A stretch of 64,000 bases of DNA from Dermatemys mawii (Eukaryota > Chordata > Testudines > Dermatemydidae), in the NCBI GenBank assembly GCA_007922305.1, contig ML677365.1, forward strand, positions 10,254,599-10,318,598, written 5' to 3'. A model generated the notes under the pieces. It was not told the origin of the DNA. It made no database searches and saw only the letters and a program-made list of their open reading frames with translations. This document shows positions 45,260 through 58,115 of this stretch, one piece after another. Within the stretch, counting starts at the first letter, position 1; each line of letters begins with the position of its first letter. The translations under genes and the position numbers were made by a program.

Positions 45260-46355
45260 GGGCTTGTATAGGGTTTGTTACATTAATAAACATGCTGAAG
45301 TGTGAAATTATCACTTCAGTCCTTTAACACCTCTCCCACTCCCGCATGCAATTCAACTTTAACAGCCCTAAATTCCATTCTACCCTACATAGCTCATCAG
45401 GTCTGTTATCTGTGGTTTTGTGCACATTCATTCACATCCTCTAGTCCTGATCACACGGTTTAACCAATTGGCACTTAACTGAGCAAAAAGCAAACATCAA
45501 GATTATCTTACATATCACTCTATCAATGGACCAGACCCTAAGAACTCTTACCTTTACTCATGCTACCTGATGAAAGTATCAGAATCTGGCACCATATAAA
45601 TATATTTCAATTACTTTGTTCATGAAAACAAATATATATAAGAGAAGAATGATAAAATATATGTGAAAGGAAGGACGTCTGGCTATTTTTACAAAGAAAA
45701 TTATATTTTTATTTCTTTGAACAGTAGAGCCACAAGTTAGATCCAGATTTAGATTTGAGCTCCTCTAAAATCTGGGCCTCTTTTTAATGAACAGCAAGAA
45801 ACAATTTCAAGTGACAATTACCAAAAATAAGTACTGTAAAAGGATAGATAAGATATTTGTCAAATATTAATACATACGAAACAGCTCATCCTTATGACAT
45901 ATCGTAGGATGTTAAAGAAGTAGCCATCCATCTTTTCTGAACCACTGATAACTATTTTTAAAATAAACATGGCCAATGAGAAGTCCTTGAAGATTGGAGG
46001 AAAGCAAGTGTAGTACTTAAATATATTTAAATAACTAGATTTAAAATAAAGAAAAGAGGTACGATCCTGGCCAGTATTCACCAACCCGTAATGTAAGTTT
46101 AACTTCTTTATCTAGAATATAGGGAAAAAACAATAGAAGACACTTACTAAACATCTGGGGTGACAGCCTGACCTCACTGAAGTCAATGGGAGTTTTGCAG
46201 TTGACTTCCGGGGGGAGGAGGCAGGATTTCACCCATTGTTAGTAATGGAACCATGAACAATAGGTAAGGGGGATTTTATAAAGACCAAGTCATGCAGAAC
46301 AAACTTAATTCCTTTTATTAAACACAAATAAAAAGGCCCAACACATACCTGTAGA
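45260..46355. other. No recognised feature
   Basis: AT-rich sequence with no gene or nameable repeat. Confidence 0.5.
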
Positions 46356-46715
46356 GCAGGGGGTGGCAAACCTGAGACTGAGATGGAGCCAGAATTTACC
46401 AATGTACATTGCCAAAGAGTGACAATAATATGTCAGCAACCCCCTCATCAGCTGCCCTATCCCCTGCACTTCCCATCCACCGGCAGCCCTGCCAATCAGC
46501 ACCTCCCCTTCCCTCCCAGCACCTCCCAATCAGCTGTTTTGTGGCATGCAGGAGGCTTTGTGGGGGAAGGGGAGGAGCAAGGGCATGGCAAGTTCAGGGT
46601 AGGGTGTGGAGTGGGGACAGAGCCTGTGGTGGAACCAGGGCTTGAGCAGTGAGCACCCCCCAGCACACTGGAAAGTTGATGCCTGTAGCTCCAGCCCTGG
46701 AGTTGGTACCTATAC
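46356..46715. mobile_element. hAT-type element fragment
   Basis: CAGGGGGTGGCAAACCTGAG begins it, followed by GGAGCCAGAATTTACCAATG and a C-rich core. The right terminus is missing where the CR1 tail starts. Confidence 0.65.
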
Positions 46716-46787
46716 AATCACAGACTATCAGGGTTGGAAGGGACCTTAGGAGGTCATCTAGTCCAACCCCCTGCTCAAAGCAAGACT
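46716..46787 (-). mobile_element. CR1 LINE 3' tail
   Basis: Antisense tail ATCAGGGTTGGAAGGGACC, then AGGTCATCTAGTCCAACCCC; about 70 bases only. Confidence 0.9.
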
Positions 46788-47343
46788 GTAATGGTGTCGA
46801 GACCCACCACCACAACGCCTCCTGCTGATCAGTCCGGGAATTAGCTCTTGCCAGACATGGAGTGCCCTCTGCATGTGGTGTCTCACCCATTGTCTGCTCT
46901 GTTGGTTTGGGACCCTCGTTGCTCCCCACTCGGCAGCGTCTGCTTCAGGACACTTCCCTCCATCAGTGCCCCCTACTCCATTCTCACCCCCTTCTGGTGG
47001 GGAAGGGGTGGTAACAGTCCTTCAGCTTGCACCTGCCTCATTGGCCAACCACAACCCCAAAGTCTAGCCCCTCACCTCAGGGGCATGTTGCATTCTGTTT
47101 TGGCTACACTCCGCTGCAGCCAGGTGCAGTACAAGGAGGAAGTGGGGGGGACCCAGGCCCACCTGCTACTCTGGGTCCCGACCCAGGAACCCTCTAGCAG
47201 CAGCCTCTCCTTCTCTCCCCTTATCAGACTATCTTACTTGGGCCATTTCCCCTTTGACCCCTTGCACCTTCTTGGCCCTTCTAGTCAGGGGCTGCAGCCT
47301 GGCAGGTAATGGGCCGGAGCTCTCCTCTGCTCCCCTGAGCCAG
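46788..47343 (-). mobile_element. LTR fragment (family of 27282-27961)
   Basis: CCTCCTGCTGATCAGTCCGG and GGAATTAGCTCTTGCCAGAC correspond to the same order of blocks in the solo LTR at 27282-27961. The far end diverges. Overlapping ORFs are artefacts of the C-rich sequence. Confidence 0.65.
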
Positions 47344-49170
47344 CCCAGTTTGTGAAGAGAGAGAAACAAAGGCCAATTTTAAACAGAGTCAAGGCATTTA
47401 AGCAAAAATATTCATTGTGGTTTCCCATTCTCCTTGCTGAGGAAAGGGGAAGAATAGACCAACTGCTATCTTGATTTATCCTGCTGTTTTTTTTACAGGA
47501 TAACCATGTGATGCCTTAAGAACCAAATCCCTCTATAGATTCCCCAGAAAGAAAGATTACTGATGAGAATGCAGGAGTTCTCACTGCTGCAGCCACTGCC
47601 TCCACTATTGCCAATGGCACTAGTGCTATTCAGCCTTCTTTTTGTGCTACTTCTTCCTCTTGTTTTTCTTGTTGAGCCAGCTTGTTCCCTTGGACTTTCT
47701 ATTACAAACGGATCATAGAAAGTTGAAGGACGTGCTGAAAGTACTGCACGACCCTGTTTTAATCATCTACTGTTTCATTCATAGCACCTTATGCTGTGAT
47801 CCTATCAGATAATCTGACAAGCTAAGTAGTGTCAGGGTGTGTCAAGGAGCAGTAGGCTCTGAACATATGGGGTAAGGAGCCAGGATTTCCTGAGTTTTAA
47901 TCCCCGCTATTTTATTGAGTAGCTGCATGACCTGGTGATGGTCCTCACTCAGGGGTTGGTTGCCATAGTTTCGTGGTCAGGGCTTGGGCCCATGATGCAG
48001 AAGGCAGTTGTTGGTAATGGATCCCAGGCCCTCCCATTCCCCAGGGCTATGACCCAAGGCTCTTTGAGGGCTATCAGTGCTCTGAAAGCCAAGGCTGCTC
48101 AAGGTTGCCTTCCCTGGGTCACTCCCTATCACTCTCCCTGCGACTGTCAACCAAAGTCGCCATCTAGTTTAAGGCAACATGAAGGATGCCCACCAACTAA
48201 AAGGTACCTTCTGGCAGCTGCATGTAGCATGATAACTTCCTCCCTCCTGAGCAGCAACTGCCTCCTCCCATGGTGTGACTCACCCTCTTGGGCCAACTGA
48301 GACCTAGCACTTTTTCCTGCTGGAGTAGGCCAAAACAAAATAAAGGGGAATTAACAAAACTCAGAGTCCATCTGAGGGGCTGGGAACGTGTCATTCTCAG
48401 GCTGTCTCTGTAGCAGGTCCTCCCTTCCCTCAGGGAGGGACCTTTTGGTAGTTATTGTGGGGAGAGATTCTGCCTTTTCTTCAGCTTTCCTCTGCTGGAG
48501 CTGCAGGTCTGCTATCTTCCCATGACTGCCCCTAAATGAGCTGCACCACTGTCTTTTACCTCCTTCTTCAGTTGCAATATTTCCTAAAGGTGTGGCAAGG
48601 TGGGGCTGGCTGATCCCAGAGCAGCCCCTTAATCCCCTGTTGCCTAGTGTGGGGTTTGTACACCCCATCACAGGCCTTGGGCAGTAAAGATTGAACTCAG
48701 CAAATTCTTATGCACATCAGTGGGAGTTGGGGTGATCCACATCTCTGGAAAGCAAAGGGGCTTGTGCTGGGCACCAAAAACTCCGACACCTTCAAAAATT
48801 TGCCTCTAGATAATCATCTCTTCTAGGTTTCTGTGCTGATCTGGCCATTAAAACCTATGAGGCAAATGGCAGAAACTGCTAGTTTCTCAATTCACTCAAG
48901 AAAACAGTGTTCTGTTGTATTGCCTGGTGTCATAAAAATTTTAACAACTAAATCATGGATTGAATTAAATCTGTATGTCCTCTATTTGCTGGAGCAGTCT
49001 CTTGGGAAATTTCATTAAAGTATCTCGAAAACATCTTAACTTAAAAAGATCGACCTGTTGCCCCCAGTACAATTTACGCCTTTCTGGCTGCTGCTGCCGG
49101 AGATTATTTATCCCTGGGGTTATATGGAAAACCATTTTTTGTCTTTGAAAAGGACCAAATTTCAATGTGA
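47344..49170. other. Unassigned DNA with a MIR-like fragment
   Basis: 47866-47940 (GGATTTCCTGAGTTTTAATC, AGTAGCTGCATGACCTGG) is MIR-like. No gene recognised in the remainder. Confidence 0.45.
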
Positions 49171-49183
49171 CAAGTATTTTCAA

Positions 49184-49320
49184 TATTGTTTGCAGTGTTG
49201 CTATAGTCGTGTTGGCCCCAGGATAAATGATGAGGCTAGTGAGGTAATATCTTTTATTGGAGCAGAAGTTGGATCAACTTTTGGTCCAATAAAATATATT
49301 ACCTCACCCGCCTTGCTGCT
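49184..49320 (-). mobile_element. Palindromic SINE-like element, family B, with 13-bp target duplication
   Basis: GAGGTAATATCTTTTATTGG and CCAATAAAATATATTACCTC are inverted arms around a short loop. The tail is on the left (TATAGTCGTGTTGG). CAAGTATTTTCAA at 49171-49183 and 49321-49333 is a perfect 13-bp target duplication. Confidence 0.88.
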
Positions 49321-49333
49321 CAAGTATTTTCAA

Positions 49334-51919
49334 ATAATTTCCATGGGGAGGAGACTTCAAGGGACTGTCCTTATATTCCCTGCCTTTCCCTTAAAGAAAT
49401 TTTACAGTTAAAATTTTGGACTGGTGTGTGCTATTATTTACTACAGCATTTAGATGCATTTGAGGCTGGTTCCTTAAAGTAGTTCACCTAAAAAAGGAGG
49501 TAAAATTAGATCTTAATCTATTTTTTCTTGTAAATTTTAATCAAGGTTATCCCCAAAAGACCCTCAGTCATCCCAGCTCTGTGTTCCCTGAAGGTTAGAG
49601 TACAGTCGTGAGCTTTGGCAATACCCATATGCCAATGAAAATACCACCTGCTCTATTGAGAATTCTCATCATTCACTTCTTGACATCTAATGTCAACTGG
49701 ACTTACATACGCAGCTTTGTACAGCAGCATTGCTGTCATAGTAGGACCATGGCACTTTTCACTCACTTGAAGAAATACCAAGTCAGGAGGCTACGTTTTC
49801 TAACAATAACACAGCTGTATGCTGTTAAATCAATTGGTCTTTAAGTAAAAAATAATAAATAAGGCTATGCCTTGCCCATTGCAGTGGAATGTGATGGGGG
49901 GCAGTTGATAGAGTTGACAACACTCAGGAAACTAAGTTTGCATTACCAGCAGGTCAAGAATCACAGCTGCAGTTCAAGCCTCAAGTGTACCAGTGTCACT
50001 TTTTGAAGTAGATTGCCAGTCAGTGAGAGGAAATAGTCAGAAGTACCAGTTGGGAGAAGTTCTACATTCCTCAGTGGCTCTCTGCTAATTCAGGATATAG
50101 TGTCAAGATTGTCATTGTTTGGGTTAGAAGGGAAATTTCTGCTACTCATTCTTCACTTTCCTGAACAAGTCGTGTTTTGCCTTTCTGTGAAAAATGGGTC
50201 AAATTCATCCCTCATGAATTTGGGCCCTCTGTTAAGTTGGCAAAGATGCCATCAAAAATTTCCATAACCAATAGGCCTCTTTACAGAGGCCTTCAAACTT
50301 TTATGGATACACTGTAGAATAAAGTGGGTGCTACCCAGATACAGTGGTGGCCCTTAAAAACTTGAAAGTTGCATTAGACTACTAAATAAATCAATAGATT
50401 ACTTCAGAATTCAAGGTATTTCCTTTAATAATTATAAGCAAGAACAACAGAATAATGAAACATACTAAAGACTTTGTCTATTTATCTTACTAGCACTATA
50501 GCCCACCCCAAACCTTCAGAAATCATTCTGATCCCCAAAGAGCATGTAACTGATTTTAAAATGACAATGAAAAAAATAAGAAATGTTGGGTTCTTTTTTA
50601 TTTTTGTCTTCCAGATTTTGACCTTCTATGGTTAATGTTTTCAAAGTTTCCTCTGTAACCAAAAGGGCAAGACACAATCTTTTTTAAAAAAATAAAAGCT
50701 AAGATTCTCTCATAATCACATGATTGCAAGAGCTGGGGCTTTAAAAAAATACAAAATTTGCAAAACTTGTGTTAAAAATAACAAATGTTTAAGGGCCACA
50801 TGAAAAACTGATCAGTATACGTGTGCCTGTGTATTCTATAAGCATCATGTTGTGGGGAGTAATGTTTACTGGTGCTTTATACCATATATTAAATCAAAGT
50901 TGAAATACTTCTGAAAGTCAATAAAAACAATGCACGTCCAGTAATAACTGGAAGGAAATGCTGTTTAAAATAGTATTATAAAAATAACCAATCTGTTATC
51001 TTATATAAAACATAAGTGCTATAATTTAAATAATCAGAAGCTACTGCCTCTGAAATGAGAATTTGTTGAGACTGATCATTATATCTCTCATGCTTTTATA
51101 TCCTAAAAGACATTCTTGATATTTAAGGACTGGTAAAATCTGCTGCATATTTTCTACTTAATTTAAAGGAAATAGAATGCTATAATGCACAGTAAAATGT
51201 TCATTGTTAATTAATACTTGGAAGATAGTGAAGCTGATTAAACTATTTCTCTAGCTGCAGTTGTAACATTTTTCTCATTATAGAATTTTATTAGATTTCG
51301 TTAATAAAATATTTGTCATTTCTTTCCTATAAATATTTGAGGTAGGCTATCATATAACCAGTGTCTTGCAGCTATATAGCTAATTCCAGGCTCTCTCTAA
51401 GAAGTCGTTCTGATCGGATTCCTGCCCATCTCAAATTGCAGCTTAGGGCATCTGTGGAGATTTACTGCCTTTCTGGCAGAGTGTTCTGCTCAGCAACAGT
51501 GTTCATTAGCAGCCAATAAGATCACAGTTTCACATGCTGCAGGCCACAAAAGAATTCTCTAGGACTGACCTGGTCTTCTGCAAGCTAAGGTATGCTAACA
51601 AGTAGGAACCACGTAAATGTGTGGACATAATGTAACGTCAGACCATCATCTAACTGGAAAAATTACAATAATGTACTGATGAAAAAAACATGGTAAACGC
51701 AATACTGAATGGCAATATATTTGCAAGCAATTTACCAAGGATATATTCTTGCAATGAACAGTGACCTCAGAGAGTCCTCTTTTTTGCAAACAGAACTGAG
51801 CAAATAATGCAAACAATATTCTACAAATATTCATTCACGTTTTCACTGAACTTGCTTCATTGATGTCTGCTCCTCATTTGTGTTCACTTTGTATGAGTAT
51901 TCAGATAAAGGATAGACTT
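49334..51919. other. Unassigned AT-rich DNA
   Basis: 2.6 kb with no gene or nameable repeat. Such unrepetitive stretches are where conserved non-coding elements would be sought. Confidence 0.5.
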
Positions 51920-52031
51920 GTGTTTAAGGCACTAACCTGGGACTCAGGGGATTTGGCTTCAATTCCTGGCTCTTCTACAGACTTCCTGTGCGACGCTGGG
52001 CAAGTCAGGTAATCTCTCTCTGCCTCATTTC

Positions 52032-52848
52032 TAGAGCCCTACCAAATTCACGGTCCACTTTGGTCAATTTCATGGTCATAGGATTTTAAAAATCGTAAAT
52101 CTCATGATTTCAGCTATTTAAATCTGACATTTCATGGGGTTGTAATTGTAGAGGTCCTGACCCAAAAAGGAGTTGTACGGGGGGTGGTCACAAGGCTATT
52201 GTAGGGGGAAGCAGGGGTTGCAGTACAGCTACTCTTACTTCTGTGGTGCTCCCTTAAGAGCTGGCCAGCTGGAGAGTGGTAGCTGCTAACCAGCAGCAGC
52301 ACAGAAGTGAGGCTGGGATGATTTCGTTGGGGATGGTCCTGCTTTGAGCAGGAGGTTGGACTAGATGACCTCCCGAGGTCCCTTCCAACCCTGATATTCT
52401 ATGATTCTATCGCATGGTGTGGTATTGCCATCCTTACTTCTGCACTGCTGCCTGCAGAGGTGGGTCCATAGTCAGCAGCCGCCACTCCCCAGCTGCCCAG
52501 CTCTGAAGGCGCCAGTGCAGAAATAAGGATGGCACAGTATGGTATTGTCACCCTTACTTCTGCGCTGCTGTTGGCGGGGAACTGCCTTCATAGCTGGATG
52601 TCCACGCAACAGATGCTGCTCACTGGCTCCCCAGCTCCAAAGGCATCGCAGAAGTAAGGGTCATAATACCCCAAAAGAACTGTAACTCCCTTTGGGGTTA
52701 GGACCCCCAATATGAGAAACACTGGTCTCCCCCATGAAATCTGTATGGTATAGGGTAAAATCACACACAAGACCAGATTTTATGGGTGGAGACCAGATTT
52801 CACGGTCCATGACACATTTTTCATGGCTGTGAATCTGGTAGGGCCCTA
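52032..52848. mobile_element. hAT-type element inserted in the MIR-like SINE
   Basis: Starts TAGAGCCCTACCAAATTCAC and ends GGTAGGGCCCTA; flanks CTCATTTC (52024-52031) and CTCGTTTC (52849-52856) agree at 7 of 8. Sister of 6140-6765, longer because it contains a CR1 tail. Confidence 0.92.
52326..52410 (+). mobile_element. CR1 LINE 3' tail inserted in the hAT element
   Basis: GGACTAGATGACCTCCCGAG, TTCCAACCCTGATATTC and ATGATTCTAT are the classical CR1 3' end, about 85 bases long. The sister hAT at 6140-6765 lacks it, so the CR1 arrived later. Confidence 0.92.
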
Positions 52849-52896
52849 CTCGTTTCCCTATCTATAAAATGAGAATAATGATATTGCCCTGCTAGA

Positions 52897-53330
52897 ACTG
52901 ATTGAAAATATTTTGCCAACATTTTTTTTCCTTCAGAAAATGCTGCTTTGTCAAACCTGAAATATTGTACAGAAATTTATTGATTTTCACATTTCCCGCC
53001 AGTGTCTTAGTCACTGGGCTAGCAAGTCATTCTCTATTTTTCCTCACAATCTCATTTTGGAGCAGTTCAACTTCGTGAAAGTTATTAAATATTCATTGGG
53101 CCAGCAAGAGACTGTTTGATGCACTAGCTTGGGACTTGGGACCCAAGCTACTGTCCTAACCACCAGCTTTTGGCTATTCTGCAGTGGTGGGCCTGTCCGT
53201 TTCTCTCATTTTCATAATTTTTTGTTGAAAGGTCATGATTTCATTCTATATTTGGCAAAAACCAAATCCCCCAAACCACAAAATTTTCCATAAAATAGAA
53301 TTGTTGCTTTCTACAAAGCCCTATTCCATA
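52897..53330. mobile_element. Decayed AT-rich insertion in the MIR-like SINE
   Basis: Begins TAGAACTGATTG and ends TACAAAGCCCTA, roughly inverted counterparts. MIR sequence stops before it and resumes after it. Probably a hAT-like element; flanking octamers agree at about 5 of 8. Confidence 0.5.
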
Positions 53331-53425
53331 CCTGGCGGGGGCATTGTGAGGATAAATAGACTGTGAGGTGCTGAGATACTACAGTAATGAGCATCATATA
53401 AGTTCCTAAGGTATGAGAGAGAGAT

Positions 53426-54717
53426 TGATAGTTGATTCTCTGAATCTTGGACCAGTTCAGGAGCCCCTCTTCCCTTCAGGGCATCTCTCATCCCTAACAG
53501 GCCAGATATCTCTCCCTCCCTGCCAATATGTACCATGAACCTCATGAAGGATACTGCTGTTTGTTTCTCTCAGGTTCTAGTAAGCAATTTCTCCTTTGGT
53601 CGGTATTTAAATAACTTCTGCTATGGTGAGAAAAGTTTAGAAACATTTTATGACTCTTGTAGTGTGCTCTAAAATTGATAAGCTATGGCTTCTTCTAATA
53701 GGTGAGGAGATTATATCCCTTCACAGATACAACAAAAAACATTTTATCTCTGGTTCAAATGCACTTTGTCCTGGTGTTCTGTTACAGATACATATCCCCC
53801 AAAGAGTGTAACTCTTTTGGCATGGATGAGAGGTCATCTCCCATAGCTGCATCCTGAAAATAAGCATAATTAAATGCACGATTGAAATTGAAGTGCAGAA
53901 TGATGGAAACCCCGTGGCTTTTTATAGGATAGAAACATAAAATAATTTATTAAGGCAACACTAAATCAACAAGAATGATAAGGCTCCACTGTTAACACAT
54001 GGAAAGGATCTTATACAAAGGGATAGCAGTAGTATGTTTCCTAAAATTCCTATTTCAGAACTCTAGAATGCTGGACTATTTCCCAATTTGTATATCAAAT
54101 GAAACACAGTTGCCTGTTACTGCTCTTGGAAGTGATATGTTTGTCATGAGCCCTAAAAAACCCAGGAAAATAGAGAATTCTAATCAGTTGCAAAGGTTTG
54201 CAGTGAGCAGTGGGAGTGTGTAATGATCTGACACAATGTACTTACCAGTTTCATGATGAAAAGAAACCTGAAGGTCTTACCTTACATATTCCTGTTGAAT
54301 ATGTAGCAGCTGGCTGTTAAGCTGTTAAGAAAGATTCATTCTTATTCTTCATCACTGAATTCTATGAACAAGGTTTTACGTTTTCCAGACACCTATAATT
54401 GGCCTGAAAATGAAACTTCCTGTTTAAAGACATCAAAATCCTTGAATAGTTTATGTACAGTATGTTTGACAAGGTAAAGCATAGAATGAAAGAAATAAGT
54501 CTGCTTTCAAAATGACACGTTGTGACAAGTTGAGGACTGCTTAGTTTGTACTGCTGGAGATAACAAATAAAACAGAAAGGACCCTAAAAAACCATACCAC
54601 TGGCAAATAGGTGTTTCAAAATCTCTTGAAGGCTGGAAGTGGGCCTCACCCTCCCTGACTGAATTTACCTTGCCATCTTGCATGCATATTTATACCTGCC
54701 TCTGGAGATTTCCACAA
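53426..54717. other. No recognised feature
   Basis: No gene or nameable repeat seen. Confidence 0.5.
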
Positions 54718-54846
54718 CATTCATCTGATGAAGTGGGTCTTAGCCCACGAAAGCTTATGATCCCAAACATCTCTGTTAGTCTATACGGTGCTACAAGACT
54801 CTTTGTCACTTTTCCAGATCCAGACTAACACGACTACCCCTTTGAT
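54718..54846 (+). mobile_element. SINE-like family A, single-arm copy
   Basis: ATGAAGTGGGTCTTAGCCCA, CGAAAGCTTATGATCC, GTTAGTCTATACGGTGCTAC and the tail CCAGACTAACACGACTACCC match the right arm and tail of 25640-25847. The left arm is absent. Confidence 0.85.
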
Positions 54847-57049
54847 ACTCAAAATCTCTTAATATTTCACATGATGAAATAGGAAATAAAGTAAAAAATA
54901 AATGATAAAGTAACTAGCAAAATCCACCTGGAAGGACTCAACAAATGTATCTGACACTGGTAAAATATCTGTTTGTCCTAGATGACTTTGGAATCAGGAA
55001 ATCCAAGGTATTAAATGAGAAGCATTAATTCAAAACCAACAACAGGCCTCCAGAACCTGAGGAAGCTTGTCCTAAAATGTCAAAGGAGCCTGAAATCCAG
55101 GAAAAGTGTGCATGTAGCTCAAAGGATAATAAGATATCTCTCATTAAATAGCAGAATTTCTGACTGAAATCAACAGAGCATTAAAATATAGCAGTGGCAG
55201 CAGGTGCCCATGGTTCTTTTCCCCTTCTGCCATTACTACCCTTGTCCAAGTATCTTCCCCAGACAAATTGACCCTCAACTCTAATTACAATAAGACACCA
55301 GCCTTATTCTGCAATTCCAAAACTTCAAAAATATCCTAAACTTAAATGCCAGTGTATATCCACACTTTCATGTTACCCAAGTGAGCAAAGCCTCTCTCAA
55401 TATCAGAAAACACCTGGCAAGATACAGCTGCAGCTGGGGAACTGTGTACATAAAGAATACAAATTCAGTTGAAACTTTGCAATACTGTTATGAAATTAAA
55501 GTGAACATTAGAAGAATATTTTTCATCTCCTGCTAAAACACCACACTCACTTTCTCTGCATAGCTTTCTCCTTTCAGAGCTATCTATGGGTATAAGGCTT
55601 CAAAATTCACTTTGTGAGACCCATTTTGCCAGTGAAAGTCAAGCTTTCAAATGTTCACAGATAACCCACACAAAGCATGACTGAAACTAATTCATCTGAA
55701 TTTCAAACTCTATATTTGCAAATAACTGCATTTTTTGCTCCTATCTACATTCGGGCAGCACAGCAGTCATAGATTAAGGGTGTGGGCCACAACGAGGCCA
55801 TAGCTGTTACTTTCTCCAGCAGACCTTTATCAATCCACTTATTGTCACACCTATTTCTATCCCATATTGCTTCTGGAGGAGAAATAATTAGTTTCAAGTT
55901 TTGTTTTGGTTCTGCCTCTTACCCGAGAAATTGTAGTGGTAGCAGAAGCTGCTATTGTGACAGGCAACATCCATGCCAGAAATAAAATGGATGATTTACC
56001 ACTGATGGTAGCAATGGTGAGAAGTGTATAGTGTAGACAAGGCACAGACATTTTAACAAATTTTGCAAGTTAACACAGACTGAAAAGAGGAAACAGAGCA
56101 CTAGAAGTGTATCACCACAGCAAATGATTTAATTTATTTCATATAAGCCCCAATTCTGCAAAGCATGTAACCTCAATCAGAGCCATAATTTGTACCTTTT
56201 TAAGTCTAATGTGTCATTCAGCACATCATCATATAAAATAAATCAATATTTGATCCTTTCTAGACAACACAGACTAACATTAATCATCTTTAACATATGC
56301 ACCTCCAGGATGATTACTTTACACTTTGTCCACACTATACAATTCACAGACATGCTTTACAAGTTATAACTGTGATTTTAAAATAAGGAATTAAATACAA
56401 ATTTTTCATTTAATGTGTTGAAGTGCAGCACTAATTTGACAGTAAATTGAACATTTTTTCTGGCTACTGCTTAGGTTTATTGATTTGTTTCCCTTTTTAA
56501 AATCTTAAAGCGGTAACTCAAGTAGGGAAAAAATGAAACCCATAAACCAAGGTAATTGTTGCTAGAAAAAATAAAATATCTTATTTAAATTCAAGGTTAT
56601 TTAATGTGGTCTTGAAACTGCAAGCCTTTGTCACATGAGTAATCCTTATTCACAGTGCCATCCATTTCAGTGTGACTGTTCACAAACTTTACTCATGAGA
56701 GTAATAGTTGCAGGATTGGGTTCAAAATACATAAATAAATAATAAACCTGGTGGAACACTTCGTCTAAGACTTCTACTTCCATCAGAATTGAGATGCCTA
56801 AATTCCATTGACTGTCAATGGGATTTAGGCTCCTAAATGCCTAAATTGCTTTTGAAAATTAGATTTAGGACCCTAACCCATTAGGCACTGCAATGCTGAT
56901 CACAGGAAAGCCTAAATACCTTTAAAAATCTGGTCGTAATATGTTAGGGAAGGCATGTCAGCTGACACGAACCAGCCATTCTGGTTAAGGTCCTGAATGT
57001 TGTCGGTTTCAGAGTGATCAAGAAAGGAGGCAGTGTTGAGGGGAAGACT
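54847..57049. other. Unassigned AT-rich DNA with two old repeat fragments
   Basis: 56625-56725 (CATGAGTAATCCTTATTCAC) is related to 23020-23120. 56785-56935 repeats the phrase GCCTAAAT/TTTAGG and looks like an ancient interspersed repeat. No gene recognised. Confidence 0.45.
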
Positions 57050-58112
57050 AGGAGCTCTAATTTGACCATGCTAAGTTGACAGCCAGACATCCATGAGGGG
57101 ATTTCAAAGAGACAGGCTGAATCTTTAGTTTGAACAGAAGGAGACAGGTCTGGAGTTGAGCACAGAGGAGGCAGTTCAATTTGTGTTCGTGGATGAGATT
57201 AGCCAGAGATAAGCTGTAAAAGAAAAGAAGGGAAAATGGAAGGAGCTCTATAATACCCTCATAAAGCTGAAGGAGCAATTAGAGATGTAGGAAGAGAATC
57301 AGGAGAGGACATCATCACACAAGACAAGCTTTCAAGAAGAGGAGTATGGAGACTGAAACAGATAAAAGAAGATGAACATGGAGTATTGGTTTGGAGCTTT
57401 AGGTAGGAAGCTTTCATTAGATATTTTAGTTAAGTAGTTTTAGAGGAGTGCAAGGGACAGAAGCCAAACTGGAGAGGTCTAGAGTGGAACTGGAGGAAAG
57501 GAAATCCAGACATTGAATGTGCTGCCTACAATCACTGAATTTAGAGATTAAATGGAGAAGAGAGATGGAGCCATAATTGGGGAGACGAGTGCAACCAAGG
57601 ATGGTTTTTTTAAGATGGGCGAGACTAAAGCATGTTTTATTGTGAAGGTATTGTATTGTGAAGGGGAAAAAAACCAGCAAAGAATGAGAGGTTCAGGAAG
57701 AGAGTAAGGGAGAGGATGAAAGTGGGTATGACGAAGATCAAGAGATGGGATGGGATTGGATAGGGTCACTGAGCAAATGGAGGGGCTAAGGAGGAAAGCA
57801 GATGAGAAACTTCTGCGTCTGTGACAGGGAAAAGAAGGAGTGAGTTATAGAAGGAGAGAGGAAAGTAAGGAAAGATCATGCTGTATTTTGTCAATTTTCA
57901 ATTGGCAATAGCCTGGCAGTGAGTGAAACGAAGGCGGGAGATAGGGGAAGATTTGAAAGAGTGAGTTGGTGGTGTTGAAAAGGTAGTTGAGATGGCAGGC
58001 GTGGGATTCAATTAATTTGGAGAAGTAGAGTTGTTTAGCTAGGAAAACAGCAGAACTGAAGGTGTGGAGGAAGTCTTTAATATGCAATTTAAGAACAAAG
58101 TAGAAGAAATGT
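57050..58112 (-). mobile_element. L2-like LINE remnant, pre-RT and early RT part
   Basis: On the minus strand: KQLYFSKLIESHA with LFNTTNSLF (57965-58050), the stretch HALVSPILKKPSL (57595-57640) and NYGSISLLHLISKF (57540-57580), equivalent to the NYRPIS block of L2-type RTs. Frameshifts separate them. The catalytic block is not present. Confidence 0.75.
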
Positions 58113-58115
58113 CGA

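Larger units (their letters stand above)
51920..53425 (+). mobile_element. MIR/CORE-type SINE split by later insertions
   Basis: Three pieces in order: the head and core (51920-52031, GGGACTCAGGGGATTTGGCT then TGGGCAAGTCAGGTAATCTC), a middle (52849-52896, TCCCTATCTATAAAATGAG) and the 3' end (53331-53425, GTGAGGTGCTGAGATACTAC, TGAGCATCATATAAGT). A hAT element and a second decayed element separate them. Together they add up to one SINE. Confidence 0.8.

Noticed and set aside
44363..45305. ORFs up to 172 codons in C-rich DNA
   Set aside because: Inside a hAT-type element with inverted termini; low-complexity translations on both strands.
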